Shown: positions 26,701-41,700 of the stretch, one piece after another | Layout: every line of letters begins with the position of its first letter | How positions within the stretch are numbered: position 1 is the first letter of the stretch | Notes under the pieces: model-generated | Told to the model about the DNA's origin: nothing | The model's database searches: none | The model's input: the letters and a program-made list of their open reading frames with translations, nothing else | Assembly: GCA_024734495.1 (NCBI GenBank) | Contig: JALMQS010000099.1 | Location: 95,852,744 to 95,916,743, forward strand | Direction: 5' to 3' | DNA from: Forficula auricularia | Lineage: Eukaryota; Arthropoda; Insecta; Dermaptera; Forficulidae | DNA length: 64,000 bases | Translations under genes and position numbers: made by a program

Positions 26701-29700
26701 GTTAGTAGGCGGAATTGGTCTAAGAAATACACAGTTTTATATTAACATCAGATTGAAAAATAATTTTAATAAAAGAAAGAATAATTCCAAACCTGTAGAT
26801 TTTGATTTGATTTTTAAATTTTTATAAGAACAAACTCATTATTTGTAAAATATGGTAATATGGACCGATAGATACGACCGTTAACGGATCTGCACTAACC
26901 ATCATTTAAATGCAAAACAAAGAGGGTGCAAATAAATATACACACTCATACATATATACAAATATATCTAACGTTAACATAAACATTCTAAATAAAATTT
27001 ATTATTGAATATCTGAACAAAATTCATCTGTTTCGATTCCCCAAAGAATCAGACAGATGGGCATTGTAGTAAATGACCTATATATAAATAAATATGTGTA
27101 TATAATTTTATTTGATAGATATAATAGGTTTTGTTAAGGGAGAATGGTGTGGGTTCTTGGTGGAACATTTTAAATAAAGTAAAGAAAATTTTGAAATTTT
27201 TAATAGAAATTTTAAAAAATTTTAAATATAAAATACTAGGTAGGTTTTACAAAAATAAAAGATCAGATGCTTGTTTAGCACGACTCTATGTAATATATTT
27301 AGGGGTATAAGCCCATCTTCAGAAGTTCACAAAGGACACTGAAGATGGGCTTATACCCCCAAATATATAATATATAGAGTTGTGCTAAACAAGCATCTGA
27401 TCTTTTATTTAGGTGAAACCTACCTAGTATTTTATATTTTAAATTTTAAAAAGTTTCTAACAAAATTTTCTTTACTTTGATATAATAGGTGTTGAAGTAT
27501 GTGGGAGTATATTTTTTTGCTTCAAGATTTGCTCATAAAAGATGAACAACTCAGCTAATTTCGGCAAGAAAAATCTTTTAAGTTAACCATCATGTTGTGC
27601 TTTGACAACCGTGGGTTAATGCAGATTCATGAAAGGACTTGTGAATCGGGCCTATATAAACGAGTAGAGGAAATACAGAAAAATGCAGGGAAACCAGGCA
27701 AACATTTAACACAAAATATGGAAAACACTACATTAAACACGTAAAATTAGATGAATGAGCTTCATGTTTTGTATTTCCATTTTTATATTTATTTTAATAT
27801 AATATTTTCAATTTTTTTATATTTATTCTAATATAATATTTTAATTTAATTTAATCTATCCATTTATAATAGAATGAAAATATTACTCATTCATCTAGGA
27901 GATGACAAAAACATTTAAAACACTTATAAATTATTCGACTAATGAACTCGCACCGCACTCAGACGTAAAATACATTTTTGCTTTGAAATTTCAAAGTACA
28001 CATGCTAAGTAGGCCCGAGTACATTAAGTCGAATATTGACACCATTTAAAACATTTATTTATATTTAAATATAAACAACATCAATGTTGAAAAACCTGGT
28101 CATTTCTTAAGTTCTTGAATGGATTAGAAAAGAGATCTAAATCCGTCGGAGGGACAAAAATGTGAAATGTAAAAGAAAACCTTGGAGGTTCGAGTCCAAG
28201 TGCAGCAGTCGCCAAGCTCTGCATTCCGCCAAAAAAAGAGGTTCCCACATTGCCGAAAGGACGGGGTGTTGTCGGCATGGGCATAGCAATAGGAAGCATG
28301 CTTGGTCCTGGTACTGAGCAATTTCCACTTGGAATTGTATTAGAAACAGTCGTGCTAACAGAAATAGTATTATTCTGTGAAACAACCACTGACTTCTGAA
28401 CTTGCGCTTGAGAAATGGAGAGTAGAGGCGAGGCTACCATCATCTTCACACCCTCCTTCAATCCACAACGGCTTTCATTCGATCCCTAAAGAAATCATCA
28501 AACAATCAAAAAACTATTAAGTAAAAAAAAAAAACCCTTTAAAACAAATTGGTAAAACTATTAAATAAAAAATATGTTATTATTATCATTTCCGTCCATA
28601 ATTTGTATTAATTTGAAAGTTTATAATAGGAAAACAAGGACAAGTTTTTATGTGTGACTTTAATAGAAGAGTGAAAAATAACCGAATGTTTTCTACATTT
28701 GATTCGATCACGAATCAACTGTAGGGAATTTTTGTCAAATATTGAGTGAAAATAATATTTGAACTTATATATATTTCTAACTTGAAATAATGATTTTAAA
28801 TAAATTTATATATCAATGAGAATTGTTTCGACCGCGCTTATTTGAAAAATATATTTTATCACGAGACCACTGCCGATTATGCTATTGAAGTCTGTGGAGT
28901 CTTAAGTCTGGTCCAAGAGAGAAAAAAGATGTGATCCACTTAGCTACAATCCAACGTCATTTTGTGTATAGCCCGCTAGACATTCGGACGGATCACCAAA
29001 TAGAGTGAAAAATAGTGAAAAATAATGTATTTTTTCATTTAATTATAACTTGGCTAGTGTCATAAATTTTAATAAAGTAGAAAAATTGTAAGACAGTATA
29101 AATTTAGTGTTATTTGAATTTGAGATTTCTTTATGTAAGAGTCAAAAGAAGAAAAATATTCTATTCTGGTTCAAAAACAGGGTTGCCTCATTCTATATAT
29201 GTTATTTCTGTTTTATATCTAATGAAAATGTTAATATAAAAAGAAAGAAAGAAAAATTGTTTTTGTGAATGTGCCAAATATTTTTTGAAATTTGTGTTCT
29301 GATGGTCTTCAATGGTAACGAAAATAAGAAGAAAATTTAGACGAATGTGTGACTTGACTATTTGGTAGGTAAACTATTAATACATGTTTGTTTTGGAATT
29401 GTAATTGTACTTTTGTAACTTTATATTAATAATGTTCTTATAATTGTAGAACCCCTGAGGAAGTCGGCAAAGTCGACGAAACGTTGATTGATAAATAAAA
29501 AAGTCACACATAAAAACTTGTCCCTACTTTCCTATTATAAACTTTCAAATTAATAAAAAATATGTTTTTTTATTAAAATAAATACTAATTAAAGCATTAA
29601 AAAAATTATAAAAGCCATAAAATAATTTAAAATTATTTTTTCTTGGAGACGTGCTGGTAATATAAATGGAATTTGATGAAGTGGCAGCTCAGAACAATGA

Positions 29701-32700
29701 AAAGAAAACAATTTCCATATATAATAAGACTTAAAGACTTAAATTGGATTGTTGTTTTCAACCTTTTTTAAAACTCATGTTTCGGAGGGTTTTCTCTCTT
29801 TCTTCAGAGTTAAAAAGGATGTATGAATACTAGTTTTTTTTTCTCCTCAATCAGTGTTTATGTGTTGTGAGATCTCGTCATTATTACCATTATAGAGCTT
29901 AGTGGATGAACATGTTAATTTACAAATAAATAAAAATTGGGAAAATCGTCTTAAAATTTATGTAGGTATCATAAATAACCATATACATAACATTTTCATC
30001 TTCTAAAAACTTCCTCTATACAGGGCCGTGCCTGGGTATATGGCCGCCTGCGTGCCAGTCTGTATGGCCGCCCCCAGGATAACATTAAAAAAAACTACTT
30101 TAATTTTTAATGTTTATTATTATACACAGGGCATCAAACCGGGAAAAAAATCAGTTTTTGGTTAACCGAAATCGAGAACGAAAAAAAATATTGGTTTTGT
30201 TCCCAAAACCGGTTTCTGAAAAGAAAAACCGGCTAAAAACCGGTTTTATGAGATTTATATGTTTGGATGAAATTTAAGAAAAAAAAATGCACAAAATAAA
30301 CATTTTTTTATTTAAAATTTAAACAAAAATAATAACATGAAAAAAATTATGGTATTGGTTTTATAATCACAGACAAAATTATCAAACATAAAGAACAAGG
30401 AATAACCCTTAAATCTATACTAACATATTAGGATAACAAAGCTCAGTGGCCAATGGCAGATCTGGGCTGACTTGCAACTTGGGAGGTATACAAAATAGAA
30501 TTAATTTACTTACTTTAATAATAACATGAAAAAAAGTAATTATGGTATTGGTATTATAATCACAGACAAAATTATCAAACATAAAGAACATAGGAATACG
30601 ATAATTTAAAATCCTAGGTGTCGCTCAGTGACAATTTAAAATTATTTGATTTTAAAAAATCAAATCTTACGTATTATTTATTGATATTGAAAATAGTAAA
30701 GGTTTTTGGTTAATTAACCGGTTTCATAAAATTATTTCGGTTAGGTTACCGGTTAATTAGGGAAATCTTTCAATCTTTCAATTATCGCGATTGAAAGTGA
30801 AATTGCTGAATCTTCACGAAGCAATTATTAAATAAAGTACATATTAAAAGTTAATCCTACGGGATTTTTTACTGACAAAATCGTCAATTGCTTCGTTAAT
30901 ATTTAAAGATTCAGCAATTTCACTTTCAATCGCGATAATTGAAAGATTGCTCATACGTTCTTGCGTCATGGAAGTACGTAGGTAATTTTTTATGATTTTC
31001 AATTTAGAAAAACTACGTTCTCCAGACGCAACTGATACAGGCATGGTCAATAATAGTTTTAAGCTTGTAGATACATTTGGAAATGAATTTTGTAAATTGT
31101 GTTTGTACAAATACTTTAGGAGTTCTTCGGGTTGTTTCCTATCTTTTATAATTATTTTCAATGAAATTAACTCTTCTTATAATTCTGCTCCGTTTATGTC
31201 GCACGATTCGCCATCCTTGAATTTATTATGAAAGTCGAAGCAACTTTTTTTTATGTCGTCCTCTCCTATTTCAACAAATTTATATAAAAATCCGAAAGAC
31301 TGTTCGAAATTGGATAATGTTTCAAATCGGGTAGTAACAGATGAAATGGCTGTATCCAATATTACATAGAAAAAATTAATTTTGAAATTTTCTTTAGCAG
31401 TTAACTGAATATCCTCATCTCCTTCATAGTCAAATTGTTTTCGCTTATGGCGTCGACGTAGATTAATTTCAACAGGAAATTCCGGTTGTATTTCAAGTGA
31501 TTCACATAATTCATCAGCAATTTTCAAATACTTTTCGAAATTTTCATCATTTCTAATACTTTGGAAAAAAATTAAAATATTATTAATAGATTCAGCACAT
31601 GAAGTAAGATTCCAAGAAAAATATCGGATCACACACAGGACACAAAAAACGATTTATCCTCGCTAGTCTATAGACTAATACGACTAATAAGACGAATAAG
31701 ACCGCTTACGCGACGCCGGTCAATTGAAAAAACTATTTCGGCTCTTCGCTCGTGCAATGTTCGAAAAAATTCGGATTCGCTGCATGACTAGGTATATAAA
31801 TACTACAACGACATAATCAGTTTTTATACATTTCTTATTTCTGAGAAACTCTTTTTAGATAGATTAGATTAGAGAAACTGTTTTTACTTCGTATCTTAAT
31901 GAAAACAAACCGATTGTATTTTTGCCCAGTAAACAACTTGTAACGATTTGGCCGCCTCTTAATTTCGGCCGCCTGCGTGCGGTGCACGCAATGAACGCCC
32001 GTCAGGCACGGCCCTGCCTCTATATAAGTTTTATCAAAACCAAAGATCAACATATGAACAAAAGATTACAGCGAAAAATACCCATTAAAAAAATGTACTT
32101 AACATGTTCATTTACTTAGCACTTCAATTGGCGAAAATTCACCAAAGGAATAGCATCTATTCAAAATATATTAAATTATGCGAATTCACCCCTGATGTTT
32201 ATTGGCAGACAGTTTTCAGGGAACCACCCATAAGAGTGTTAGTTATTCACTGATGGTGTAGAAATTCCAGAAATTTAAGAGTTTGGGGGTCTGATCTACA
32301 GATCCCAATTCATAGCACTTCCTCTTATAGTAGGTCTTTTGTAGTATCATCCGTAAGGCTGTGGAATTCCATACCCAGTGATATCAGGGAATCCAGATTG
32401 ATTGGAGCATTCAGGAGTAAATTTTACAACCTTTTACTGACAAAGCAGAGCTCTGAGTGAGATTGTGAGGTGGTGGGTTGAAGGAGAGTATTTGTATATT
32501 TTATATTGTTGTATGGTTTAATTATGTTTTATTTTTTATTATTGTTTTGTATTGTTTTGCTATATTTAATTCTATTTTTGTATTGTCTTTTTTGCTCCAG
32601 GAGGAGAACATCCTTAATATTATTATTATTATTATTATTATGGTGAGAAGTTACTAATTCCCGCCATTTGTGTAATGGCTAGATCTAAAAATACAAAAAA

Positions 32701-35700
32701 TCGGGGAGATAAGAAGGTACTGGATGTAAGCTACATTCATTGACCATTTTAAGCACTGAAGGAAGAGGAAGATATTCCGAGTCGTTGGTTTTAGAAAAGG
32801 GTGAAAAGTATATTAAAATTAAAGTCTTTTTTTTTTTGAAAGTGTATTTCTTTACATTATCCAAGGCTGCCAATCTTTCCAATTCCAGCCATAAAAAATG
32901 TGTAAGCTAGATGTAGCATTAATTGGATTAGTAAGCTGTAAATTATAAAGATTAATAATATGTGTATTTTATAAGCAACTACAGTCAACGTTTTCTAATT
33001 TAATTTAAAAAATTTCCCTACAAGTTTCCATTTCCAAGAGATTGCAGAGACCTTTTTCTCATGATTCGATTCTTCCGTGCCTAAAAACCAAAAGGGTTTT
33101 GAAATTTCAAGCTTCGCCTTTGTAACAGGACGCTCCGCTGGTTCTACTAAGACTGGTCGTATGGGTTTAGCAGAAGCTTCATCAGATAGTGCACAACAGG
33201 TTTCGTCTAATGGAGCAAAATCATCAAACGATCCCTGAAAGAATTAATACATCTTGGTTATTTTGATAAATAACTACAATATTTATCTTTTGTATATGTT
33301 GTATTTATAGGCAGAGCCGTGTCTAGCGTAAGTGCCGCTCCATGCAGAGTTTTCTATTGCCCCCAATAAAACATAGTAACTATGGGAACTATGTATATTG
33401 TATCTAAATAATGTACATATCACAAAATTAAAATTTAATTTCTTTCATGATAGTGTCTGTCTTTATTTCATCTAATAGAGTATGCGCCAAAATATATAGT
33501 ACTGAAATGAAAAGACAACATTATTACCTTGTTGTCATCTCTGGGTTTATGTCTCCTGAAAGAAACTAATATACGCACTTTTAGAGTGTTGATTTACTAC
33601 GGTATGTGTAATTAAGAGTTAGAAGTGTATACCGCCTCGCTGTAGACATTATTCGTATCAATCATACAGATTCTCAAACATAAGCCAGAACAAAGGTTGC
33701 TGCACACTCCTGCAAAGGAGACTATTCAGAAACACAGTTCTTAGCTGATCTTCACAGCTAAATTCACTCTCCTTTAACATTCCCCAAAAGGAGGCATCAG
33801 CTGGTGTAAAAATCGGAATTTGCCACGTGAAATAATTCGTCCAGGATGATCAGAGATCCTTGAGCGGTATGGCTGGTGTTGATACCAGTGTGTCTATTCA
33901 TATGAAGGCCCCTTGTACGTAGGATCTTATTGATCCCTATGACATCTAGAGACTGGAACTCTCTTCCCCCGATCGTCTTCCCAGCAACATATAACCTTCA
34001 ATCTTTCAAGACACGCATCCACGAACACCTTCAACTCCGACCCAATCCCTAAATCTCTTCTTATTTCCAAGATACAAGGGTCCACCACGGACTTCAGAGG
34101 TTGAACCTTTTCGGTGCAACTTCTTCTTGTATCAGTATCATTATAAAAAAAAAATGCCGAAGAAAAGGTCAGAACATCATGCGCGAGTTTCAGTACCGTA
34201 TATTTTGGAGCATACCGTATATCATCTTCTATCACTAGAAGAGCCAGTGATGATAATAGTTCTTGAGCCATTGTAGTGCTTAGATAATTCTTGATTATTT
34301 TTAATTTTGAAAAACAGTTCATTTGTAAGCAACAAAAACTGGACTAGTTAAAATAATTCTGATCTCAATAGCAGCTGTGTGCTAAAGTGTATTTTATTTT
34401 AAATAGGTTTAAATTTTCACTAATGATGTCTATTAAATCATATAATGCCATGAACACCATATTCTTCTCGCCAGTTTTCTAATGTATCAACAAGGTTTCC
34501 AGAGCTTTGCATTTATCTATAAGATCATCCTTTGATAATACAAGGACACTTTTGTCCGTCTATTGATTTAAAATAAAATAAAATAAAAAAATAATTTTAA
34601 ATTAAAAAAAAAATGAAAACATCGCATATGATATGGCACAGTTCGTTTTTCGGAGTGTTAGTGTTGCCGATCAGCATATTTCTTGAATTTTATGCATAAA
34701 TTATATGACCATATTTTTATATCAGTTAGCCTCTCTATTTTTCATTAAGTTGCCGCTCCAGGCTGTTTGCTTGCGTGTTCTGTGTAATGGTAGCAAGGAC
34801 CTTGTATATAGGTATAAAATCTATACATAAAATAACACAAATCTTAATAAATTGATTTAAAAGTGAAATAAAAAGTATCCATGTTAGTGTGATCGTTTGC
34901 CAAAATTTCATTGGAAAATTGTTTCTTTAAAAGTTACTCACCGGTACACTACCATGTAAAGTGCTGTCAGACTTAGGACTCTCTGGAATGGCAGCAAGTT
35001 CAGATTCTGTATCATCAGCTTCAATCGAATAACTGCAATAGATGTTATATAAATTTTTGAAATATTTAAAGAAAACATTAAAATTATATTATAAATATAT
35101 ATCCACCTTGATTCTTGGGGTACTTTATGTTTAGTTCCACTTGAAGGAGGTTGAACAGATTCTTCCCAATGCGTTGCCATTGTGACCCCAGGGGATTTTA
35201 CTCCATAAGATCCTTTGGCTTTTGATCCTCCAGAAGTTCCTGCTCCGCTTCCACTCCCTGTAGCTCCATCGACAGAACATAGAGGACTTAAGGGAGGAGT
35301 TTCGAAACGTTCATGATCAGGTTCTCCACCAAGAGAAGGTTGACTAACATCTATAATTGGAAAAAAGATTATCATCATTATTGAATACACTCTTAAGACT
35401 GGTTTGATGCTTCTATTTATCTTTATCCCATACTAAATCTTTCACTTCTTGAAAATTCTCAGATCCTATATATTTCATTGTCTGAAGATTCTAATCTAGG
35501 TCTTCCATTTCCTCTTTTCTTTTCTACCTCACCCTCTAAAATATTCCTAAGCAGCTCCTGATGTCTCAATGTGTGCCCTATAATCTCTTTTCTCTAATTC
35601 TATCCAAAAAGTTTTCGTTTGTAATCAATTATTGTATTAGTTCAAAAGTGGGAACACAATGGGTTGTTACAACGTAAGATTAATGAGAGATTAGACTTTC

Positions 35701-38700
35701 AATATAAGATATTTATTGGGGAACCAGGCCAACAGTCTTCTATACATAATTTCGAGGTAGTTTCGGGCAGAGACTATCAATTCTTGCTTACTATAATTAA
35801 TTTCTAGGCATTCTGAGAAGGCCTGAAATACACCTGAGTCGTTGCAATTACAGTGAACAGTAATTTTGTACACGTCAGTTCTTGATTTTTAATCGAAAAG
35901 AAAATTCATTAAATAATTTTAATTATTTTTATATTACAACACTATCATTCAATCTTAAACAAAATCAAAAAAGTTATTTTCCAATAATTTTTATATATTT
36001 ATTATAACATTAAACATACCTCTAGATCGTGATGTTTCTTTCCCCATAACTATAGACGTGGGGAGACGTTTACATTTATGATGTTGAGTGTCGAGAGTAT
36101 TAAGAACAATTCGAACTAAAGCTTGTATTTGTGTAGAATATGGCTGTTGATTGTATTGATACTAAAAATTATATTTTAAATTAAAACAAAATAATTATTA
36201 TACATTAATTCATTTTATTTGCAAATCGATAAGAACCTTATACAAAAGTACTATGATAGACATAAGCCAACTTCTTCTACTATGTGGTTCAAGAAACCAG
36301 AGACTGTAATCAGGCTGTTGATGTTGTACAATATTGGCGCCTTGGTGAGGACACGGACAATATTGAAGTACTACTAAAGCAGTAGGAACAAGAGACCAAG
36401 CCATTTCGTGATTTTGGTCTAAGAATTGAGGTAGGTTTGCCAAAAAGACATTGAAAACTGGTGACATTCTAAAACAATAAAAATGTTATATTTCATGATA
36501 AGTAAGTTAAAACATTATAATATATTAAATTTTGTCTATATCTATGGTATAAATATAGGAATATGTGAAAAGAAATCGGAACTTTAGCATAGAAGGTAAG
36601 AACATTTTGGATAGAGAAAATTTACCATTTATCTTTTTACATGGGGGGATACCCAATGGGTGGGTGTATTAAAAAAATTAAAATGATTTCTTTCCTTTCT
36701 AAATTTAATCGAGATATATCGCTATAATGTGTCTGTTTGTCAGTCTGCCAAAGCTTTATAAGTATAATTTAATTATTGTGTTCTGTTCCATGATGTATAT
36801 TGAAATATTGGTTCATATCGGGAGCGAGAAAAGTTTCTAAATACTTACTTTATTCAGCAACGACTTGCCTACAATCGAGGCTTCGTCAGGCTCTAAACTC
36901 GACTATAAGTACCATATAGTAATAGTCAAACAAACTATAGAACAAGTCTTGTATTCTTATGTTCAATTATCAACTTCTAAATCATCCCAATCAATCACAG
37001 AACCAATGTTTCAATTTAGATATAGGTAATATTACCATTTTTAAACATCTATTGTTAATTAACGAAGTAAAGGGAGTGTAGTTTCACAATGAATGAAATA
37101 AAACTCAAAGAGGTTTATACAGACTCAATATATTTCGGGTTATTAGTCCATCATCAGGAGTTTACAGATTAAAAACTTTTTAATCTGTAAACTCCTGATA
37201 ATGGACTAATAACCCGAAATATATTGAGTCTGTATAAACCTCTTTGAGTTTTATTTCATTCATTGTGAAACTACACTCCCTTTACTTCATTAATTAATAT
37301 TATGTTTCACCTAAAAGCCACACCACTTTCCCTAAGTATAATCTATTCTTAATTTTTACCAAGTTAAAATCAGACCTGGCGAAAAACCGGATCATTCAAC
37401 TAGTATATAAATAAGTGAAAATTACCTGAGTCTTTGAGGAGGAATATGAAATCCTTTCTCATTGTGATTATATCCCAGTAATAGGTATAAATGACGTAGA
37501 ACAATCCCCTGCGCCTTAGCGATGTGTTTTTCATCCGTAGGATAAGCTTGGTCGGCTCGGCTCAAGAATTGCATTAAAAGAAACACGAGTAGATGCATGG
37601 TCTCCCTGTCGGATTCCTCCAAATCGATGACTCGATGCAAGAAGCCAACCATCTCTTCGCCACCACCGCCAGCATTCAAAGAATGAATATGACCATCTGG
37701 ACCAAAACCACCCCCGAGTTCATCTTATAAACTAGGTATCGAAAAAATCACGGAAATAGCTATCACAGCTATAATAAAAAAAAAAACTTATTCTGATAAT
37801 ATAATATAATCTAAAGAAACAAAAAAATAAAAATATATATTGATTTTTATTTAATATTAAATAAGATTTTAGATATACATATGTATGTATTAATATTTCC
37901 CCCAAATTAAAAAAAAAAAAAAAAAAAAATATTTTTAGAATTGATTAAAATAAATATTAAAATGAAGTTGATTATTTAAGAATAATTTAAATTTGATTAA
38001 ATGGTAGATTTATTTTTAGCTGAAAACTTTTTAAAGAGGCTGACGCTAGGAGTTGGCTTAAAAAAGATGCAAAGCTAATCAATCTATATGCGGCGTTTTA
38101 TTTATGATAATATAAGTAGATCGATATTATGTATTCAAAATGCTATGCTATATTTTAAAAAGAAAATAGAGAATCTCTGCATGCCTTGGCTAATCTAATA
38201 ATAAAATTTGATAGAGATTTTTTTTCAGGAAGTTAATTAGGTAAATTAGATAATAGTTCTAAAAATAAGGTAATTTTTGCAAAAAAAACTAATCTACTCA
38301 GAGTACAAAACGCAAGCAAATTATTTTTCAAAGATTAATGGTGCAAAAATTTATATCTAAAATAATCTAATAAAAGGAATCTGGATATTATTATATAGAA
38401 CTATAATAATAATTTCTAATTAAAATGTATATTTATTAGAATGTTTTAAACATTTTTACTCACTCGATTTAGGCTCAGTCATTGCTAAATACTAACTGAA
38501 TCATCTAAATTATTATAATTAAATTAATTGTTTTTAATATATATATTTATTTATTATTATAAGAAGATTGTCTCGAAAATTTTAAATCATCTAAAAGATC
38601 CGAAATTCTTATTTAACCCCTTTTAGTTTATGCATTAATATTTGTTTAAAAAACAAAAACAAAAAAACAAAGGTTCTTAAGCTCGGTCCACATTTATTTG

Positions 38701-41700
38701 CTAGATAGAAATTAATAATGCCAACATCTTTGTTTAAGTGTGCGCTTTTCATTCGCATTTTGCGGATCTGGCCGAAGAATTTTTCCGACAATGTGGATCA
38801 GTGGTGGATTAAGCACTTCAAGAGGCCCCAGACATAATTATTAGAGAAAATTAATAAGAAAGAATTTGTATTAAACACAAATAAAGCATAAATTATAAGT
38901 AAATATAAATAGGCATAAATATATTTAACATTTTAGCTAATGAAGACAGTGTAAAAAGAGTATAAGTACCCCTTTTTCGCACTACTTTTTTTTGAATAAT
39001 TATAAAGTAAAAACCATAGAGTAATATAGAGTGGAAGGCTCCATAAGGCTCCATAAGGAATGTATTTTAGTGTATACGAGTTACAAAGCTCTCTGGCGAG
39101 ACGAGAGCGTAACCATTGGGCAATAAAATGGCGGTAACCGCTCTATTCGGGGCAAATTTTGGTGACATTATCAAGAGTAAAAAATGCGCTTATATATAAA
39201 ATAAAGGGTATGTATCTTTTATCTATGACAAAGGCTTTGAATGTTCTATGATCTTTGGAAAGCTCTTAAGAACTAAGAGTTTTCGTCCTGCAGTCGCTAG
39301 AGAGCGCTTTTTTGATATACGGTAGCCTTCCACTCTATATTACTCTATGGTAAAAACAAATTTGATATAAGAACAAAATTTCTAGTCCTTCTTTCTTGTA
39401 AGCTTTATAATATTATATAATAGAATACTTTAGCGTAAAAAAGGATACATTCTAGTTCTGAAGTTTACTCATTAATTCACCGAATAGAGTTATATTTTTC
39501 GATATATTGGTTATATGATGTTAATGCGCTTACATAGGGAAGAGTCCTGGATTCATGCGTTGGTACGTATCTACAAATAATAAATAAATGAAGTGGATAT
39601 TGATGAGGCAGTCCAAAAAAAGAAGATAATCTATACTATATTTTTATTTTTAAAATTAGTAGAGAATGTGGTGTTGGTGCAAGGTGAAACATCTTTAATA
39701 AAGATAAGAGTAAACAAATATTATATGTAATATTCATTTACTATGAGTTAAGAATTCTTGGTCACTTGTTTCACAATTTAATTATTAATTACATATAATA
39801 TTTATTCACTCCTATCTTTATTTTTATTCAAAAACCGACGCTTCGGAGGCCACTCCCTCCCTCCTCAGGGCCCTGAAAAGTCAGTGAAGCGAGTTTCAAA
39901 ACTCCTCTTTCAGTGGCAGTAACAATAATATATTGTATTTCATTCTCAGCAGAATTATAATGTAGTAATGATTTATGCTGAGAATGAAATACAATATATT
40001 ATTGTTACTGCCACTGAAAGAGGAGACAGAGGGGAATGTCGCATTGGATTTCCTTCACCGACCCTCAAAACACTGAAGAAGGAGGGAACAGCCTCCGAAA
40101 CGTCGTTCTATGAATACAAATATAGTCTAAATTATCCTCCTTTTCTGGACTGCCTCATCAATATCCACTTAATTAACTTATCAGTCCGTCTCCAAAAATT
40201 ACTCCAATCTGAATAAATAAATGTTTATGCAATCAATATATGATTTATTTTATGAATTTTCTTTCATAATGTTCCAATAAGCGGTGAGTAAAAAAAAATA
40301 AATATAGTAAGACTACTTTTTAAAAGCTTTGTGGTAAAAGTGGATATTCCTCACACGTAAGGTGAACTATTATTATATAAAATCCAGAAACTAAAACTCA
40401 ATTTCAGAATTTTAGAAAGTAGATTTTTCTCAAGTAAGAAACAAAGAAACCAGACTATGCCAAACCCAAGAAATAGTAAGATGGACCAGATAAACATAAG
40501 ATTTATTTTTAATAAAGATTAAAGAAAATGTTCCGAATCTGATAGATTAGGGCAGGGGTTCCCAACCTTTTTTTACTCTAGAGCACATTCTAAAATATCG
40601 GTAGGGTGGCGGGCACCACCTATTTTAAATCGACAAACTCCTTCCATAACTTGTCATTTTCCCATAATTTATTTTCTATTTTCATAACACTACTTACTGT
40701 ATTAATAAATAATAAACAAAAATGTTTCAAAATAATAAAATTATTTGGCATTTTTTTTCAAATTGCATACACACAGTGAAATGTATTTACAAAACGTAAA
40801 GAAAGTAAACAAAACACACAAATACAAAGAAAACATTTAATTAAAAAATATAATAAAGTCAATATGATCTTTGGCATTGCATTTCATTGGCCAGAGCTTC
40901 ATAATTAGGAGCGTATGACGATAATCCTGTTAGCAGACAATCATAAAGATGCTCATCGGTGAATCGAGATCTATATCTTGATTTTAAGCTAAGTTCATGT
41001 TTGAAAACAATGATTCGCATAAATATGTCGAACCGAAAAATGATTCACTTTATATGCCGCTTTTTTTCAACAATGGGAACTTTTCTCTATCCACTGTATT
41101 CCAAAAGTCCTCTGACATTAAGGGATTTTAGCAAAATATCATTCTTAAGGTCCAAAATTTCTAACTCTCTAGTTCTTCTGTCTTACCTGAACAAAATCTG
41201 CAATACATGCGGCTATTTCCATAACATTTATTTGGCAAGTAAAAGGATTGATACAGAAAGAAACTATTGGCTCAATATGTTTAAACTGCAAAAATCTCTC
41301 TTCAAACTGTTTTTTTTAATCCTTGAAGATGCTTAATAAATAATGTCCCATTTAATTCATTGTCACCTAGCATTTTCTTCATGGCGAGTGAAATGCACGA
41401 GAGAATTGATCTATGTAGATGATATCAAAATATCCAATTTAGCTTTAAATGACTTTACAGAGCTTATCATTTCAGCTAAGTGCTTTTGTCTTTACTCTGC
41501 AACTCCAAACAAAGAATTCAATTTTTCCATGATGTCTGTGAGAAATCCCAAATCAATCAGCCAGCCAGAGTCAGCTAGTTCATCATAATTTTCCTTTTCT
41601 ATCGTTTATAAATGTTTTTATTTCTTCAATTAAACTCACAAATCTTGTAAGAACCTTTCCTTTACTGAGCTATTAGAAAGGACATCCCTAGTAGGCGTTT

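Larger units (their letters stand above)
27178..27478. mobile_element. complete foldback with two G12-less ribozyme motifs
   Basis: Nearly perfect inverted repeat of about 145 bases per arm (AAAGTAAAGAAAATTTTG ends) around a short loop at 27,323-27,336. Each arm carries CUGAAGA and stem II, but UAAA or CAAA instead of GAAA. Confidence 0.85.
37055..37345. mobile_element. inverted dimer of the 11.7-kb ribozyme unit
   Basis: The GTAAAGGGAGTGTAGTTTCA...AATATATTTCGGGTTATTAG sequence appears twice facing inwards around a short centre (37,158-37,194), with the GTTTCACCTAAAAGCCACAC tail on the right only. One arm has an intact core, the other has lost G8. Confidence 0.85.
39590..40220. mobile_element. 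ribozyme-bearing foldback, GATATTGATGAGGC family (copy 2)
   Basis: Ends GTGGATATTGATGAGGCAGT and complement; perfect hairpin at 39,915-40,018. Left arm holds the GAAG variant, right arm the intact core at 40,073. The left arm is interrupted by a second foldback at 39,656-39,830. Confidence 0.85.

Noticed and set aside
32685..32882. Minus-strand frame of 65 residues starting ERLAALDNVKK
   Set aside because: It could resemble an extra unc79 exon by position, but has no AG acceptor or suitable donor, and exons 13 and 14 already join in phase.
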